From Endomychus coccineus (lineage: Eukaryota > Arthropoda > Insecta > Coleoptera > Endomychidae): a DNA stretch of 64,000 nt. The position numbers and the translations under genes were made by a program. Position 1 is the first letter of the stretch, and each line of letters opens with the position of its first letter. The stretch is taken from NCBI GenBank assembly GCA_958510875.1, contig OY294067.1, forward strand, positions 259,471,736 through 259,535,735. Direction: 5' to 3'. The notes beneath the pieces were generated by a model. That model saw nothing but the letters and a program-made list of their open reading frames with translations. It made no database searches and was not told where the DNA came from. Shown here piece by piece: positions 1-11,536 of this stretch.

Positions 1-96
1 AAATCGTGACTATTATTTTGACACTAGCGTGTCATCTTCAAACGATACTAATGAATTGAAGATGACATGCTAGTGTTGAAACTATATTCACGATTT
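1..96. repeat. Near-perfect hairpin, small foldback/MITE
   Basis: The first 45 or so bases and bases 52-96 are inverted copies of each other. Both outer ends read AAATCGTGA inward, and both arms carry an ACACTAGC(G/A)TGTCATCTTCAA-like core with a few mismatches. The loop is very short. No coding capacity. It may be a complete miniature foldback or the inner part of an element cut by the window edge. Confidence 0.75.
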
Positions 97-1860
97 GTTT
101 CTAAAATATATGTGATAAAAAACAAAGTAGAAGTGTTTTCTTGTATTATATCAATATGATCAATTATCACAAAGTAATGACTTCCACCATTGAATTTTTT
201 AAACGGTAAACATCTGAAGTATAAATATGAACTAGGGTAAAATCCTTTTTAATTTAAACATTGAATAGAATCAGTCATTACGTGATGGAAATACATTCTA
301 AACTTAAATAAAATAACTGAGAAAAGTTTGATTTGACCAATTTAATTGGTGAAAATAAAAACTTTCAATAGTTATTTTATTTTCCCTTTCAATTTATTCA
401 TTCATAGCGTTTCTAAAAATATTTGAGCACTACATGTCCTGGTAAATTACCACTTAATCCACTTAAAGTCTAAAACTTATTCATTTTCGAAACTTTTTAT
501 CATGTATTGAAATGCTTAAACGTTTCCTGGAAATTTGGAAAATGGATATGTTTCTGGAATAACCGATTCAATCATAAACGTTCATTGACAAATCAGGAAG
601 AGTTAATGTTTTGCTAATTTAAATAATGAATGCCATGATGAACAAAACTAAATACAAAGAATGAACTTTAAAGGGGGGGAGTTTTCATTATAAACCCATC
701 ATTTATCAAAGATTCTGCAAAAATTAATCTTTGATATTGATGAGGTTAATGGCGACAACGTCATCTAATTCGAAAGCTCTGAATTATGGATAGTGCAGTT
801 ATCGAATGCTGGCGATTGATAATGCAGAACAATCATTCCAGTGATGGTGATAAATAGATTTGAATCTTAATAATATGAGATATCTGTTCTATAGTCCCAG
901 TACAAATTTCAACCTGCTGAGATAATAATTCATGAAAACAATTAATATCAAAGATAGATATAACGGATGGTAGTTTATCATAGCTGGATGTTGTTCGGTG
1001 TTTATTAATTTTCAGAAGTTCCGTTATTTTCTAAAATGTGGTACGTGGAAGAGATGCTCAGCTGAGAACACTGTAATTTGAAAATTTATATGTGCATATA
1101 TTAATAAAAATTATTTATGAACGTCATATTAAGAGTTTTAAGAAATACATTTAGGAGTGCCCATATACTTAACATTTAAAATTATCGCTTTTAAATTACT
1201 CGCATATAGATGTAAAATCTATAATTGGAAAATACTGATTAGTTTGAATGTTTGACGGTAATTTCTGTCTGTAGCTAACATAGCGTGTCGCTTAACTTTT
1301 ACGCAGATGATTCAATTTATACGGTTGAAGCGTTAAAATCAATTTCGTGCTTTTCGTGTTAATCGCAGATACACTACACCACCATGACACTCATAGGTTG
1401 AGTCCAGCCAATGGCGGCTTTCACCTTCGGATTGTTTGAACAGCCACTGATTCTTATGAAATATTGGGAAGACTTAGGGGATTTCCCAAAATGAATTTTC
1501 GACCCGGTCTCATGGTGCACTTCTTCCCTGGGGATGGATGTCACCCTTACTCGTGACAATTTTGAAATTTGAAATGACCCCAGGAATGTATAGAGTAACG
1601 CTTTTTAAGAAAAAATAATCAACTACACTTTTGTGAAGTCCATCGTTACTGAGTCATTTACGGTTGAAGCTGTACCTTTTTCGTTGGAGAAATGATGGTT
1701 TCGTAATTCGGCGAGCTACCATTTTATCGAACAAAGTGCCATCATAATAATCGAAGTAAATGAAAAACAAAGGAATTGACTTGTCTCTGAAGGATCAATA
1801 TTGACCGAGTTAAAGCTTGGTGAAGGTTCACCGAAAACCGAAATATGAACATTGAACAGA
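97..1860. other. AT-rich DNA, nothing recognised
   Basis: No protein similarity, RNA gene or clear repeat was recognised. The only frame above 60 codons (1374-1559, minus) has no motif. A stretch near 130-300 loosely resembles 5270-5400 (shared words TTATATCAATA and AAAGTAA), which hints at an old dispersed repeat. Confidence 0.4.
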
Positions 1861-1861
1861 G

Positions 1862-2640
1862 CTGTTAAAAAAACATAACAAAAGTATTTCAAATGTTAAA
1901 TACCAAATACTGCCGAAAATATTTGTAACTTCAATTACCAAATACTATACTTTACATGAAGGATTCGAAATACCAAATACTTGGGAAAAGTAATTGAAAT
2001 TTCGAACAAATAAAGTATTTGAAATGCGTTCCAGTATCTGAAATATTTCCTAGTATTTGAAATACTCTCTAGTATTTGAAATACTCTCTAGTATTCGAAA
2101 TACTTCTAATTATTTGAAATACACTCTAGTATTTGAAATAATTTCTACTATTCGAAATAAGTTGTGTTTGGAATACAAAATAAGTAGGTAGTTGAAGGGT
2201 TCGGAATAATGAAAGTTTTTGAACTACCTAAAATATTTGAAATACAAATTAGTGTAAACAGTTGAATAAATATCATTCGGAAGCTCATTCATAGTCAACA
2301 GAACTGTTCAAAATACCGAACAAAAGTATTTCAAATATCAAATACCAAATACTGCCCAAAGTATTTGCAACTTCAATTACCAATTACTATACTTTACATA
2401 AAGAATTCGAAGTACCAAATACTCAGAAGAAGTAATTGAAATTTCGAACAAATAAAGTATTTGAAATGCGTTCTATAATTGAAATATTTTCTAGTATTTG
2501 ATACACTTTCAACTATTTGAAATATCGCAAGTTGTATTTGAAATACAGAAGGAGTAGGTAGTTGAAGTGTTCGAAATAATGAAAGTTTTTGAACTATTCA
2601 AAATATTTGAAATACTTAAATTAGTTCAATTATTTTAAGG
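1862..2640. repeat. 442-bp direct repeat built from GTATTTGAAATAC-like words
   Basis: Two diverged copies lie head to tail. The word AAAGTATTTCAAAT starts at about 1881 and again about 442 bases later, followed in each by the same order of words (ATACCAAATACTGCC, CTTCAATTACCAA, ACTATACTTTACAT, AATTGAAATTTCGAACAAA, AAAGTATTTGAAATGCGTT). Each copy then runs into a denser cluster of the short palindromic word GTATTTGAAATAC and variants. No reading frame. The layered structure resembles a decayed satellite or the terminal array of a foldback. Confidence 0.75.
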
Positions 2641-2847
2641 TATTTGATATAACTACTTATAGTGCCTATTTAAACAGCATGAAATTATGTTTGTATAAAC
2701 GCTCCAATTTTTTAAGCCACAAAAACAATTAACCCTTACCTTTTGTGAATTTCTGGAGAGCAAAACAAAACGTTTAGTTCAAAAATCGTAGTAAATATAT
2801 TATAAAAAGGAACAGCAAAGGTGAAATTACTGACAAAATACATGTAT

Positions 2848-3160
2848 ACTTTTAACATTATAAAGACGCATTTAGGAATTTTTTTAAGGGTTTCAATCAA
2901 TTATACTAGTACAAATCTGACTTAATGATTGAACGCCTGGCCTATGATTCACAGAATTGGAGTCATGTCTTATGCGAATCATCTCCATAATAGTTCTTTT
3001 ATACTAATTGGTTTCTTCAGTTGAAATTTTGACATTTGATGGTTATAACCAAAACAATGCTTAGCAACGGCGCGGCACGGCGGTGGAATTTTCTAAGTTT
3101 TTATTTCTAGTACTATAATACTTTTTTGTAAATATAATTGTAGCTATTCCTATAAATATA
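2848..3160 (-). mobile_element. Penelope-like element 3' fragment (GIY-YIG tail)
   Basis: Read on the minus strand, this matches the 3' part of the PLE copies at 8.1-8.5 kb and 51.8-52.1 kb. It holds the region after the GIY-YIG core, the downstream AATTCCACCGCC-like word (with a small GC-rich insertion), and the 3' untranslated TTTATAATGTTAAAAGTA-like segment. Several stops and gaps make it non-coding. The hammerhead-bearing terminus is missing, so it is truncated at both ends. Confidence 0.7.
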
Positions 3161-4530
3161 AAGGATTTTGATGTTATACTGAATGTTTCATTGGTAGAAG
3201 TACATTCGCTAACTGGAGGTAGTATACTCTCCTAAGTTGAATCTGTTGAATTTGAAATTTCAGTTTTTCTCATTAGATTAATCTAATTTTATGGTGGAAT
3301 TTCACCTACAATTTAAGAAAATCGTCGATTTACTTTGAATTTGAAGCAGTTATATTTTATATTATTTTTTTGAGTTATTTTCCTTTTCTGTTTACTTAAC
3401 GTCCATAAAGTTTCAGTATACAATCCCTTTCAGTTCACTATGGCGTATGTCATTCCCCAAGATTACAAGAATTAGTCCGGTGTTTCAATGGATTCAAAAT
3501 TTGTTCTACAATAACAAATCTTGATTTTTATGTTCAGTATTGCATGATGTAATCTTTCGTCTAACGGCTTAAATATTATTTGTTGTAATTCATTATGTAA
3601 ATCAAAGATCACCATCTTAATTCCGCGAGCTGATTGAGTGATAACGCATTTCTTCTCGACTAATTTATCAGAATATTTCAATTTTTTTTATGATTCAATT
3701 ATGTAAATTCTAAACTGATTTGAAATCCAGATCGATTATAAACGCATCAACTCTCTATTTAATTACTGTTTATCAGTAGAAGACTAACACCTATAAATAA
3801 TAATAGTGTCATTTAATAAGTGACCTCCATGTTACATATTTCATGCCGTTAATTTACCGCATCTAAATTTACTGGTAGCTATATTTAATTAGCTGGGATT
3901 TGATCGACCCGGGGGCTCAACGGGTCTATCTATAACGAAAAAATTACTAAAGAAACATAATTTAATAAATTCAATTTAAATGTAGGTCTCATTAGCAAGT
4001 TGAACGTATGAATCATCAATTCTTGCTTGCCGAAAACCGATGTTTCAAAATTTCAAGTTTTCCATTGATAAACAAGAGTGTTAAGAATTGATTGACTTTC
4101 AACAGTTACTCGTGGTTTCTTCGCAATCTTGATCTGGATTGACGAAACATGTTGATTCATTGGAGGGATTCGAAACACGATGTTAGACGATTGTATATGA
4201 TTAGACCCAAGATGACTTGGTCTCACAATAAACGGAAATGGAAATAGGGAAGACGGTTAACAAACTTAATGCAGTAGATTAATATGCTGATTCATGAACC
4301 AAAATGAGGTAACACAACAACATAAGTGGATGTTTCCAAAGTGGAAAGTGAAGTAATCTTGACATATGGATGTGGAATATAAGCTTTGGACAAATTGCTA
4401 AAAGTATGTTGAAGGAGTCACTAAAAAAATATGGGGTAAAATAAGAGCTTGAGTTGATATTAGTCTATAGAGAATGGACGGGACAATGAGATAAATCTCA
4501 GACGCTGAAACATTGAAAGATAACATAAAA
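3161..4530. other. AT-rich DNA, nothing recognised
   Basis: No coding motif or clear repeat was seen. A short GC-rich hairpin-like word (GACCCGGGGGCTCAACGGGTC) lies near 3907-3927, inside otherwise AT-rich sequence. Confidence 0.35.
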
Positions 4531-4539
4531 GCCAAACTT

Positions 4540-5175
4540 CCATATGTTTGTAGTTCGACTCCCAAACATACGCTGAAGTTCTGAGATTTTATCCAACAAA
4601 TAGCTATTCGTCTATTCCCATGTCATCAATTCAGGTCGATGGTGAGATTGGAAGATGGATCATAATGATGTAACCTTGCTGAATTAGCGGTATTGCCCAT
4701 GGTATTTTACTTCGCATGATATGTCAACCTTACGATATAACATGTTGACATGACATGTGAACAATTGAACAGATAGAATAGTTTTACCTAATTTAGGAAT
4801 TATTGAAGATTATTAGTTCATCTCCAAAGCACATATCCGACATGCCCAAAGGAATATTCACTTGCTTGGAGTTCCACTCCCAAACATACGCTAAAGCTCT
4901 GAGATTCTATTCGCAAATAGCTATTCGTCTGGTTGTTGATGACTCACTTTCGAATACATTGACCACTGTAGAACATCGTAGAATTTAGGACGATCGTCCC
5001 CTTTTTTATAGATATTTTCATGATCGGGGTTCATCAGAAATTTTGGAACTCCTTTCCTAGTGAGACTTATGTCTATTACCTTCAAACTTTCAAGAATAAT
5101 CCCAATACCTCTCCTGAGGTACCACCTCTGCGTCACACGATGTTCTTCGAACATTATAGGTTTTCTTCTTGTGTA
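4540..5175 (+). mobile_element. Degraded LINE RT-tail fragments with a dispersed repeat between them
   Basis: Two short plus-strand pieces, at about 4540-4612 and 4850-4990, encode the same LINE segment (SQTYA.ALRFYSQIAIRLVVD), related to the better copies at 23.3 and 28.8 kb. Then 4981-5175 gives the HRRI...FFYRYFH-like and CSRTL-like tail region with frameshifts. A 200-bp non-coding stretch between the two pieces (4615-4810) recurs in reverse at 17.75-17.99 kb, so this is a composite repeat rather than a simple LINE insertion. Confidence 0.6.
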
Positions 5176-5840
5176 GTCAAAATATGAAAGAAACTTAGAG
5201 GACTGGGCAGTGTGGCGGAAAAGAAGAACTATGATGAATACAGCAGATATAATATAATAAAAATAAAACCTTCTACTAATAATTGATATAAGTAATAAAC
5301 CAAAGTAAAAATTGTTTTATTATATCAATAGGACAAATAAAATAATCATAAAGTAACAGTTTCCACTATGAATTACATGCCACTTTAATAATAATGAGAC
5401 TTCCGTGACAATTTCAATATCTTATTCAACAATATTTCAATAAAAGACGCCCTCATCAAAAAATGAGTAAATGCTAATTCACTGAAATTTCGTGTCACCA
5501 ATTTCAAATTCACTTAAGGGTAAAACCTAATTAGCTGATTCTCAAATATATAAGAAGTGGACTGCATGTGGCCTGCTTCCAGCAAAAACGGAGAATGATG
5601 TCGGGGGATGTGTTCGGAAGCAGAACATACAGGTTCTGAGAGGAAGTTCACCTACTCAGCATTTGATTAAGTATGTGATATAATGTATTATACAACCGGT
5701 ATGCCGAGAAGAAAGATTCTGAAAAGAAATTAACGGCTAGTCCAAAATTACAAATTCATAAATCATCTATTTATGAAGAAAAATGATTTTTTCATCAAAG
5801 CTATAAGGATATAGGCATTGGCATTCTTCTTCAAAGTTTG
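5176..5840. other. AT-rich DNA, nothing recognised
   Basis: No coding sequence recognised. The weak similarity to 130-300 noted above lies at 5270-5400. Confidence 0.35.
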
Positions 5841-5842
5841 CA

Positions 5843-5997
5843 GATTATGGGCATCAGGAAAGACCTCACTAAGCAAAGAGTTTCACAACTTCGCCGATCG
5901 ATAGAAAAATGAAGGAGTCACTAGCTTGAACTCGTCTAATCTGCTAAAATAGAATCTCCCGTTGTGGAATAACCATTTAACAAAATTTCTGATGATA
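5843..5997 (-). mobile_element. LINE C-terminal fragment
   Basis: This matches the minus-strand LINE tail at about 23.04-23.22 kb. Shared words in the same order are CCTCA.TA.G.AAAGAGTT, GACTAG.TTGA.CTCGTCTA and GTGGAATAAC, followed by ATTTCTGATGA. Too decayed to translate. It shows that this LINE family has left several 3' pieces across the window. Confidence 0.55.
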
Positions 5998-6470
5998 TGT
6001 AAAAGAATCATGGCCTGATGTTATGTTAGATTAATGAGAGTTGCTCATTAAGATTAAGACATTTGTGGTACCAAGGTTTTCCACTCGCCAAGCAGACCGT
6101 GCAGCTGCCGCTGCAATTATTAGCCACGGATCCCTCATGAGAAAGCTAACTAGGAAAAAGCACAACGCTTTGATTCTGGAAGCTTTTGTAAATCGTTTAT
6201 TCATTGTCACTTCTGTTTTATGTCCGCTTTGTTAAATATATGTTCATTGAAGACCGACTTCCCTATTTAATTCATCAAAGAGTAGAAACGTGACGTCACG
6301 CGCGTTTCAGCTACTCGCAGTCGTTTTTGCGACACACGGAAATATTTAAAAATGCGTCATTCTCAATCACTTATTACAAAAAAGAAACGTAGCTTACATT
6401 ATTTCTAATGAAAACATATCTTATTAACCATCAATTTCAATATATAAAAGAATTGCCATCGGAAAAATAA
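5998..6470. other. Nothing recognised
   Basis: A 64-codon plus-strand frame at 6041-6235 has an Ala run but no known motif. Near 6290-6340 the composition is locally richer in CpG (ACGTGACGTCACGCGCGTTTC), and the word TGACGTCA there is a CRE-like palindrome. No gene attached to it was recognised. Confidence 0.3.
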
Positions 6471-6483
6471 GTCAGAAGCTTAT

Positions 6484-6845
6484 TATATATAAATTCTCGA
6501 GAAATAGGTCACACTAACACATACGTTTATTATTATCGTCTTCACGCACATTTGGGTCACACGACCATCATCAGGAGACTTATCATGTCTGAAACGGGAT
6601 TTCTTAAAACTAATTGTATTAGCACAAAGCGTCCTTATCGCACCAATTTCAATTAAAAATGCCCACGTCGCCGAAACGAACAGAAACACGAATAATCGAA
6701 ATTGTAACACATCAATCTTATAAGTATAATGTATCAAGAATCAACTATTTAGTAGTATTCTCATAAAATACGAACTCACGTCAACGAAGTCTATGAACTA
6801 TGAATGACTAAAAACAACAACATTACATTCAAGTATCAGTTCAAG
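6484..6845 (-). repeat. PLE copy A, inverted left terminal segment
   Basis: The reverse complement of this segment aligns with 8557-8910. Shared landmarks are AATTCTCG near the outer edge, the hammerhead region, GTTACAATTTCGATTATTCGTG, and CTTCGTTGAC at the inner part. The left arm keeps about 40 bases (CGAAACGAACAGAAAC side) that are missing from the right arm near 8742. The join to the body lies at about 6845-6850, where RT-like coding sequence begins abruptly. Confidence 0.85.
6537..6581 (-). ncRNA. Hammerhead ribozyme relic, PLE A left end (inactive core)
   Basis: On the minus strand the core reads CUGAUGA, one unpaired U, stem II GGUC/GACC with a GUGU loop, then CAAAU where GAAAC is required. 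Stem I (CUCC / AAGACG side) is also poor. Loss of the conserved G of the GAA core predicts no self-cleavage. The family is type I hammerhead, as described from Penelope-like elements. Confidence 0.65.
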
Positions 6846-6849
6846 ACTA

Positions 6850-8428
6850 CGAAAACAAAATAGGAAATCTATTAAATGATAAAACAACTTGAAAAAAATT
6901 AAAATCTGACCCTAATTTATCAGTACAAAATGACATGAATGAATTAATAAATAAATGGTGAAAAAATAAGATAATCCCTATAGAATTGAAAAATAAATTA
7001 ATTTGCCATAATGGGCAAGCCTTATATCTATGGGCTTTCTGAATTGCATAAAAGTAATATACCTCTAAGACCTATTGTAAGTAATATTGGAGTGCCTACC
7101 TACAATTAATCAAAATTTTTATCAAAATCTATCAACAATATAATAGGAAATATGAATTTTATAAGAAAGACCCATGGCATTTCAATGAATTTATGAAAAA
7201 TCAATCCGTACCCATAGATCATCAATTAATTGCCTTGGACGTTGCTTCTTTATTTATAAATATAATAGTCGTTTTGGCATTGAGTAGTATCAAAAAACGT
7301 TGGGCAGAGATTAAAAACCACACACCTCTAGATCATTCTGAATTTATGAATTTATAGTACAGTTTTGTTTAGAATGCACTTATTTTCAATACGGTGAGCA
7401 ATATTTTGGACAAATATTCGGCACAGCAATTGGATCTCCTATTTCAGGTACTATTGCTAACCTATAGTCATGGAATCCTAGAAGAATCTGTAATGAATTC
7501 ATTAGATTTTCAACCCGTATTCTTCGAACGGTATGTATATGATTGCCTTATATGTGTTCCGTATGATAAAATTCAGTACGTGATTAATAAATTTAACAAT
7601 TTCCACTGTAAACTTCAATTTACTTGTGAAATAAAACAGAACAAAAACATAAGTTTCCTAGATATGAGCATTAGGCATGATGCAGATGGAAAAATAAAAA
7701 CTTCGTGGCTTACTAAAGAAGTTTGGTCACAACGTTATCTTCACTTCAATTCCCGTTGCACCAACATGCTATAAAAAAAGTGTTATAAGCACCCTTAAAA
7801 TATTCAACCCAGAGAACCGTCCCAAAAAGTTAAAAATTGTTCGTAATACACTGGAAATGAATGGCTACACAAAAATGTTTCAATTCCATCATTAAAGAAA
7901 GAATAAACAAAATCTATAATGGATCGTCATATATAAATAAGATAAAAGGTAATACAGACAATTTTATAACATTACCATACATTTCGGAGACCTCAGAGAA
8001 AATTAAGAAATGTTTGAAAAAGTATGATATAAATGTTACGCATAAATACTAACTTGGGAAATATTTCTTTCTCAAATCTGAAATCTTTAATAGCTAGAGA
8101 TAAACAAACCCACACAGTATACAAACTAAATTGTTCAGATTGAGATGGGATTTATACTGGAATCTCTAAACAATATTTACAAAAGCGAATGTATGACCAT
8201 AAGTGTAGCACAAGAAACTAAAACAGAAATTCCACCGCCCTTGCTAAACACGGCTTTGAGTATAAACATCAATTCGATTACAAAAATGTTAATATTTTAA
8301 CTAAAGAAACCAATTATTATAAAAGATCTATCCTGGAGATGATTCACACAAAACGTGACTCCAAAGCTGTAAATCATAGAACAGATATTCAGACATTAGG
8401 TCAGATTCATACTAACTTAATTAATTAA
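6850..8428 (+). pseudogene. Penelope-type reverse transcriptase / GIY-YIG endonuclease, broken
   Basis: The intact protein would copy element RNA into DNA (RT) and nick the target (GIY-YIG endonuclease). Across several frames one can read an N-terminal RT part ([12 protein letters not shown]), YIYGLP, FGTAIGSPISG near 7415-7450, and RYVYD at 7529-7543 where the active RT box would be YVDD-like. FTCEIKQNKNISFLDMSI follows. Then come the linker (KKCLKKYDIN) and the endonuclease core (VYKLNCSD... IYTG) near 8116-8165, ending in a TAA at 8426-8428. The longest open piece is 7394-7774 (126 codons). The mutated active-site Asp, frameshifts and a stop in the GIY-YIG core make it non-functional. The N-terminus upstream of the fingers is missing, as expected for 5' truncation. 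Confidence 0.82.
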
Positions 8429-8582
8429 AACTCCAGTAAATTCCTACATGCGTCTTTATAATGTTAAAAGTATATTTCGGGTAGAATGTCAAAAGTATAT
8501 TTCCGAAAAGGTCTGACATCCTTCTTCTATTACCTCATAAATCTTACCATCTGGTTCGAAAGTAGATACTTGAATGTCGTAA

Positions 8583-8642
8583 TGTTCTTGTTTTCAGTCG
8601 TTCATAGACTTGTTCTTGTTTTCAGTCGTTCATAGACTTCGT
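8583..8642. repeat. 28-bp tandem duplication in the PLE A 3' region
   Basis: TGTTCTTGTTTTCAGTCG followed by TTCATAGACT is present twice in direct succession. Neither the left inverted arm nor copy B shows the doubling, so it arose in this copy. Confidence 0.75.
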
Positions 8643-8807
8643 TGACATGAGTTCGTATTTTATAAGAATACTACTACACAGTGGATTCTTGATATATTAT
8701 ACTTATAACATTGATGCGTTACAATTTCGATTATTCGTGTCTATGGTGCGTTAAGGACGCTTTGAGCTAATACAATAAGTTTTAAGAAATCCCGTTTCAG
8801 ACATAAG

Positions 8808-8862
8808 AAGTGTTCTGATGATGGTCGTGATACCAAAACATGCGTGAAGACGATAATAATAA
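8808..8862 (+). ncRNA. Hammerhead ribozyme relic, PLE A right end (inactive core)
   Basis: CUGAUGA, an unpaired U, then GGUC-GUGA-UACC and AAAAC in place of GAAAC, followed by CAUGCGUGAAGACG. The G of the GAA core is A, and stem II has a mismatch, so cleavage is not expected. It is the partner of the minus-strand relic at the left end of the same copy. Confidence 0.65.
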
Positions 8863-8946
8863 TAAACATATGTCTTAGTGTGACATATTCCCCGAGAATT
8901 TATATATAATTCATACCAGGGTGAAGAATCTTTGTCAGAAGCTTAT

Positions 8947-11520
8947 ATTACTGTAGAAAAGTGTCTTGCAATGCATTATAGTGATGATTAATACTACAGG
9001 TACAAGTAATAAGAACCTTTATTATAAAGCAATTATCAATCATTATCCACAACATAGATGGAGACAATAATGATTCACTAAGTTTCCAAGAATCTGTTTT
9101 TGGATAACACGATTTCCGGAGATTGAAAGGCGGTTGGTAAGCTGATACCCTTAACGGTAATACTAATCTAGAAGGTTTTAATTTGTACCTCATGTCAAAT
9201 TACACGTTCAGATGAGCGCTTCGTTTGCGCTGTCGTAAATCAGTTTGATACGTTTCCGTGACATCCGGTATAATAATCATAAGCGGATTAACTTAATCTA
9301 AGCTAAACTGTAACACGTAAAATCTCCTCCTTTTGCAGCAATCTGCGAACATGGGTAATAAAATAAATATCACAGATGAGTAACCAAGGAAATTTTAATT
9401 GGCTTGATTCACCGATAGGAGACTGAAATTGTTCAATGTGGGCGTGTACACTCCATAAACAGAAGCCTTTATTGGACAATACAAACAGTATTTACGTTTA
9501 GCATGATAATAAGTAATATTATTTACATTATATGCATGTCGCAACACACATAATAAATATTTCAATAAATTATTCATGCGATAAATGTAATTCTTCATAA
9601 CCATTTTGAAATTCGACCTTCACTTGAAATATGTTATACAGTAAGTGTTTTTATTGCTGAACCACCTATCAACACATGTTCAATTTTTGAAAGTGGTTTC
9701 AAGCAGCGTTATAAATATAATTACAGATATGCCTAGCGGATTATGTAGGTACATATCAATTGAAAGATTTGCACAATCTAAGAAGAGTTAAATAAACTAA
9801 ATAAACAACAAAGTATCAATTTTATCTATAAAATTAGTCATATAATGCGAATATTCTTATGAAAGTGAACGCTAGTGTGATCACTTTGTTCCGTAAGTTC
9901 ACCTTGTCAATCATCATATGTCATACATTATCTGAGTCGGGCATTCGACACCATCAATCATAAGATATTGAACAGGAGTAGCAAAAAAAATAAATAAATT
10001 AAAACAAGATAATAGAATACAAATTCGTCAGACAAAATTCACCTGAAATTGAAATGTAGTATTATATTTAAAAGATAAAAACATACAAAATACTCACTTT
10101 TGGGGTACAAATGAATCTTGCACCGTCTGTGATAATATTGACAATTATATTGCCTTAATGTAGGAAATTCATGTCTACATATTTGATAGTAATACTAATA
10201 ACCTATTTTTAATGTAATAAGCTCAGCAGGCGTACAACTTATGTGTATCTTGGAAATATATAGACATAAAAGACAAAAATAGCCAAGAAACCCATCAACC
10301 TACCTTTCAAAAAGAACCCAAGAAAACAAGTATTCCGGTTCTCACAATAACGAAACAATCGACTGTTTGATTTGCACAAAAAAATACCTTGTAATTTTAA
10401 AGCATCATGACAACTATTCTTCAAAGCCTGCTTGATTGGCCAATGCCTTTAAGATACCAACCCAGCCCTAACAATTTTCTTGAAGGCACCTTCCTATTAG
10501 TTGATCAATCATGCATGTAACCGATTCATAATACGCTGTCCAACTGTACGATCATTTTACCCATTTGAATAATTTTTCAATATTAGTGGGAAAATTTATC
10601 CAAATGGTATCAAATTTACCACGATAATGATAAATTTCCAGTCAAATCTAGGATAAAATTATTCACGCAGAGGTAATATTCTATTCTGAAACGTAAAAAT
10701 ACACCAGAATCAAATTTACCTGGTAAATGTCCCCAACTTTTAGGTACTTCAAGCTTTATATCAAAAATGGGGTATTAGTTGCCAGTACATCGTATCAATT
10801 TTACCAATTTACACCATAAAAATTACACCCATTTTTTACAGTGTATCGACAAAGATACGGGCTTGTTCATTACTACCATAATAGCTGAGCTAGAGTCATC
10901 CTCTCAAGTTTACTGGTTGAGAGGGATGTTAAGTCAAGGATATACACCCAAAGACGAAACAGTAATAGTTCAGTTCCTTTGGTTAATGCATTTTCATTTT
11001 TATTTATTTCATATTTAAAATTCCATTATGGTGCATCCTTGAGTTGGATTTTATTAAGTTAATACGCTCTTTTATCTAATCAAATCAAATAGCAAATTAA
11101 CGAGTTCAATAACTATTAGTTGATCAACGTAAATTCGTATAAGAATCCTAGTAGTATATCTAATTGAATACCCTTTTTCATTATTACAAGCGTTATCTTT
11201 TATTTATATCTCACTGAATATATGTTGCATTGCTATTGATTGATAGACTTTGATTAACGTAACATACCGGCCTTTTACCGACCCCTAGTGCTTAACTAAA
11301 GTGATAGTGTAGAAATTAAATGAGTAAGTATTACATTGATCTGTACTCTTCATTGTTACCTAGTCTTATTTCTATGAGAAACCTGTATTGAAGGTTTGAA
11401 TAATGAAGAATGCAATTAATTGAATGGTAACAAATATAGAACAGTGAAAGGATGAGAAAAAACATGTATTACATTATTTGCTACAAAACCTTGTTCTGAG
11501 CGGAAAACTTCCCATTCCCA
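8947..11520. other. AT-rich DNA, nothing firmly recognised
   Basis: Four frames of 60-81 codons here carry no motif. 10540-10850 repeats short words such as AAATTTACC and TTTTACCCA and ends with TTTTTTACAGTG. That is suggestive of a decayed miniature element, but no matching left terminus was found. Confidence 0.35.
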
Positions 11521-11536
11521 TATTTCTATCATTTAG

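Larger units (their letters stand above)
6471..8946 (+). mobile_element. Penelope-like element copy A with 13-bp target duplications
   Basis: The word GTCAGAAGCTTAT occurs at 6471-6483 and 8934-8946 and brackets the whole unit, so it inserted as one piece. Inside, 6484-6845 is an inverted copy of the 3' terminal region (hammerhead read on the minus strand). 6850-8428 is a 5'-truncated plus-strand body with RT and GIY-YIG remnants. 8429-8933 is the 3' untranslated region and terminus with the hammerhead on the plus strand. PLEs are known for pseudo-LTRs and for copies joined in inverted or tandem order, so the arrangement fits the group. The copy is dead: many stops and damaged ribozyme cores. 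Confidence 0.88.

Noticed and set aside
1374..1559. 61-codon minus-strand frame
   Set aside because: No motif, no homologous repeat, length expected by chance.
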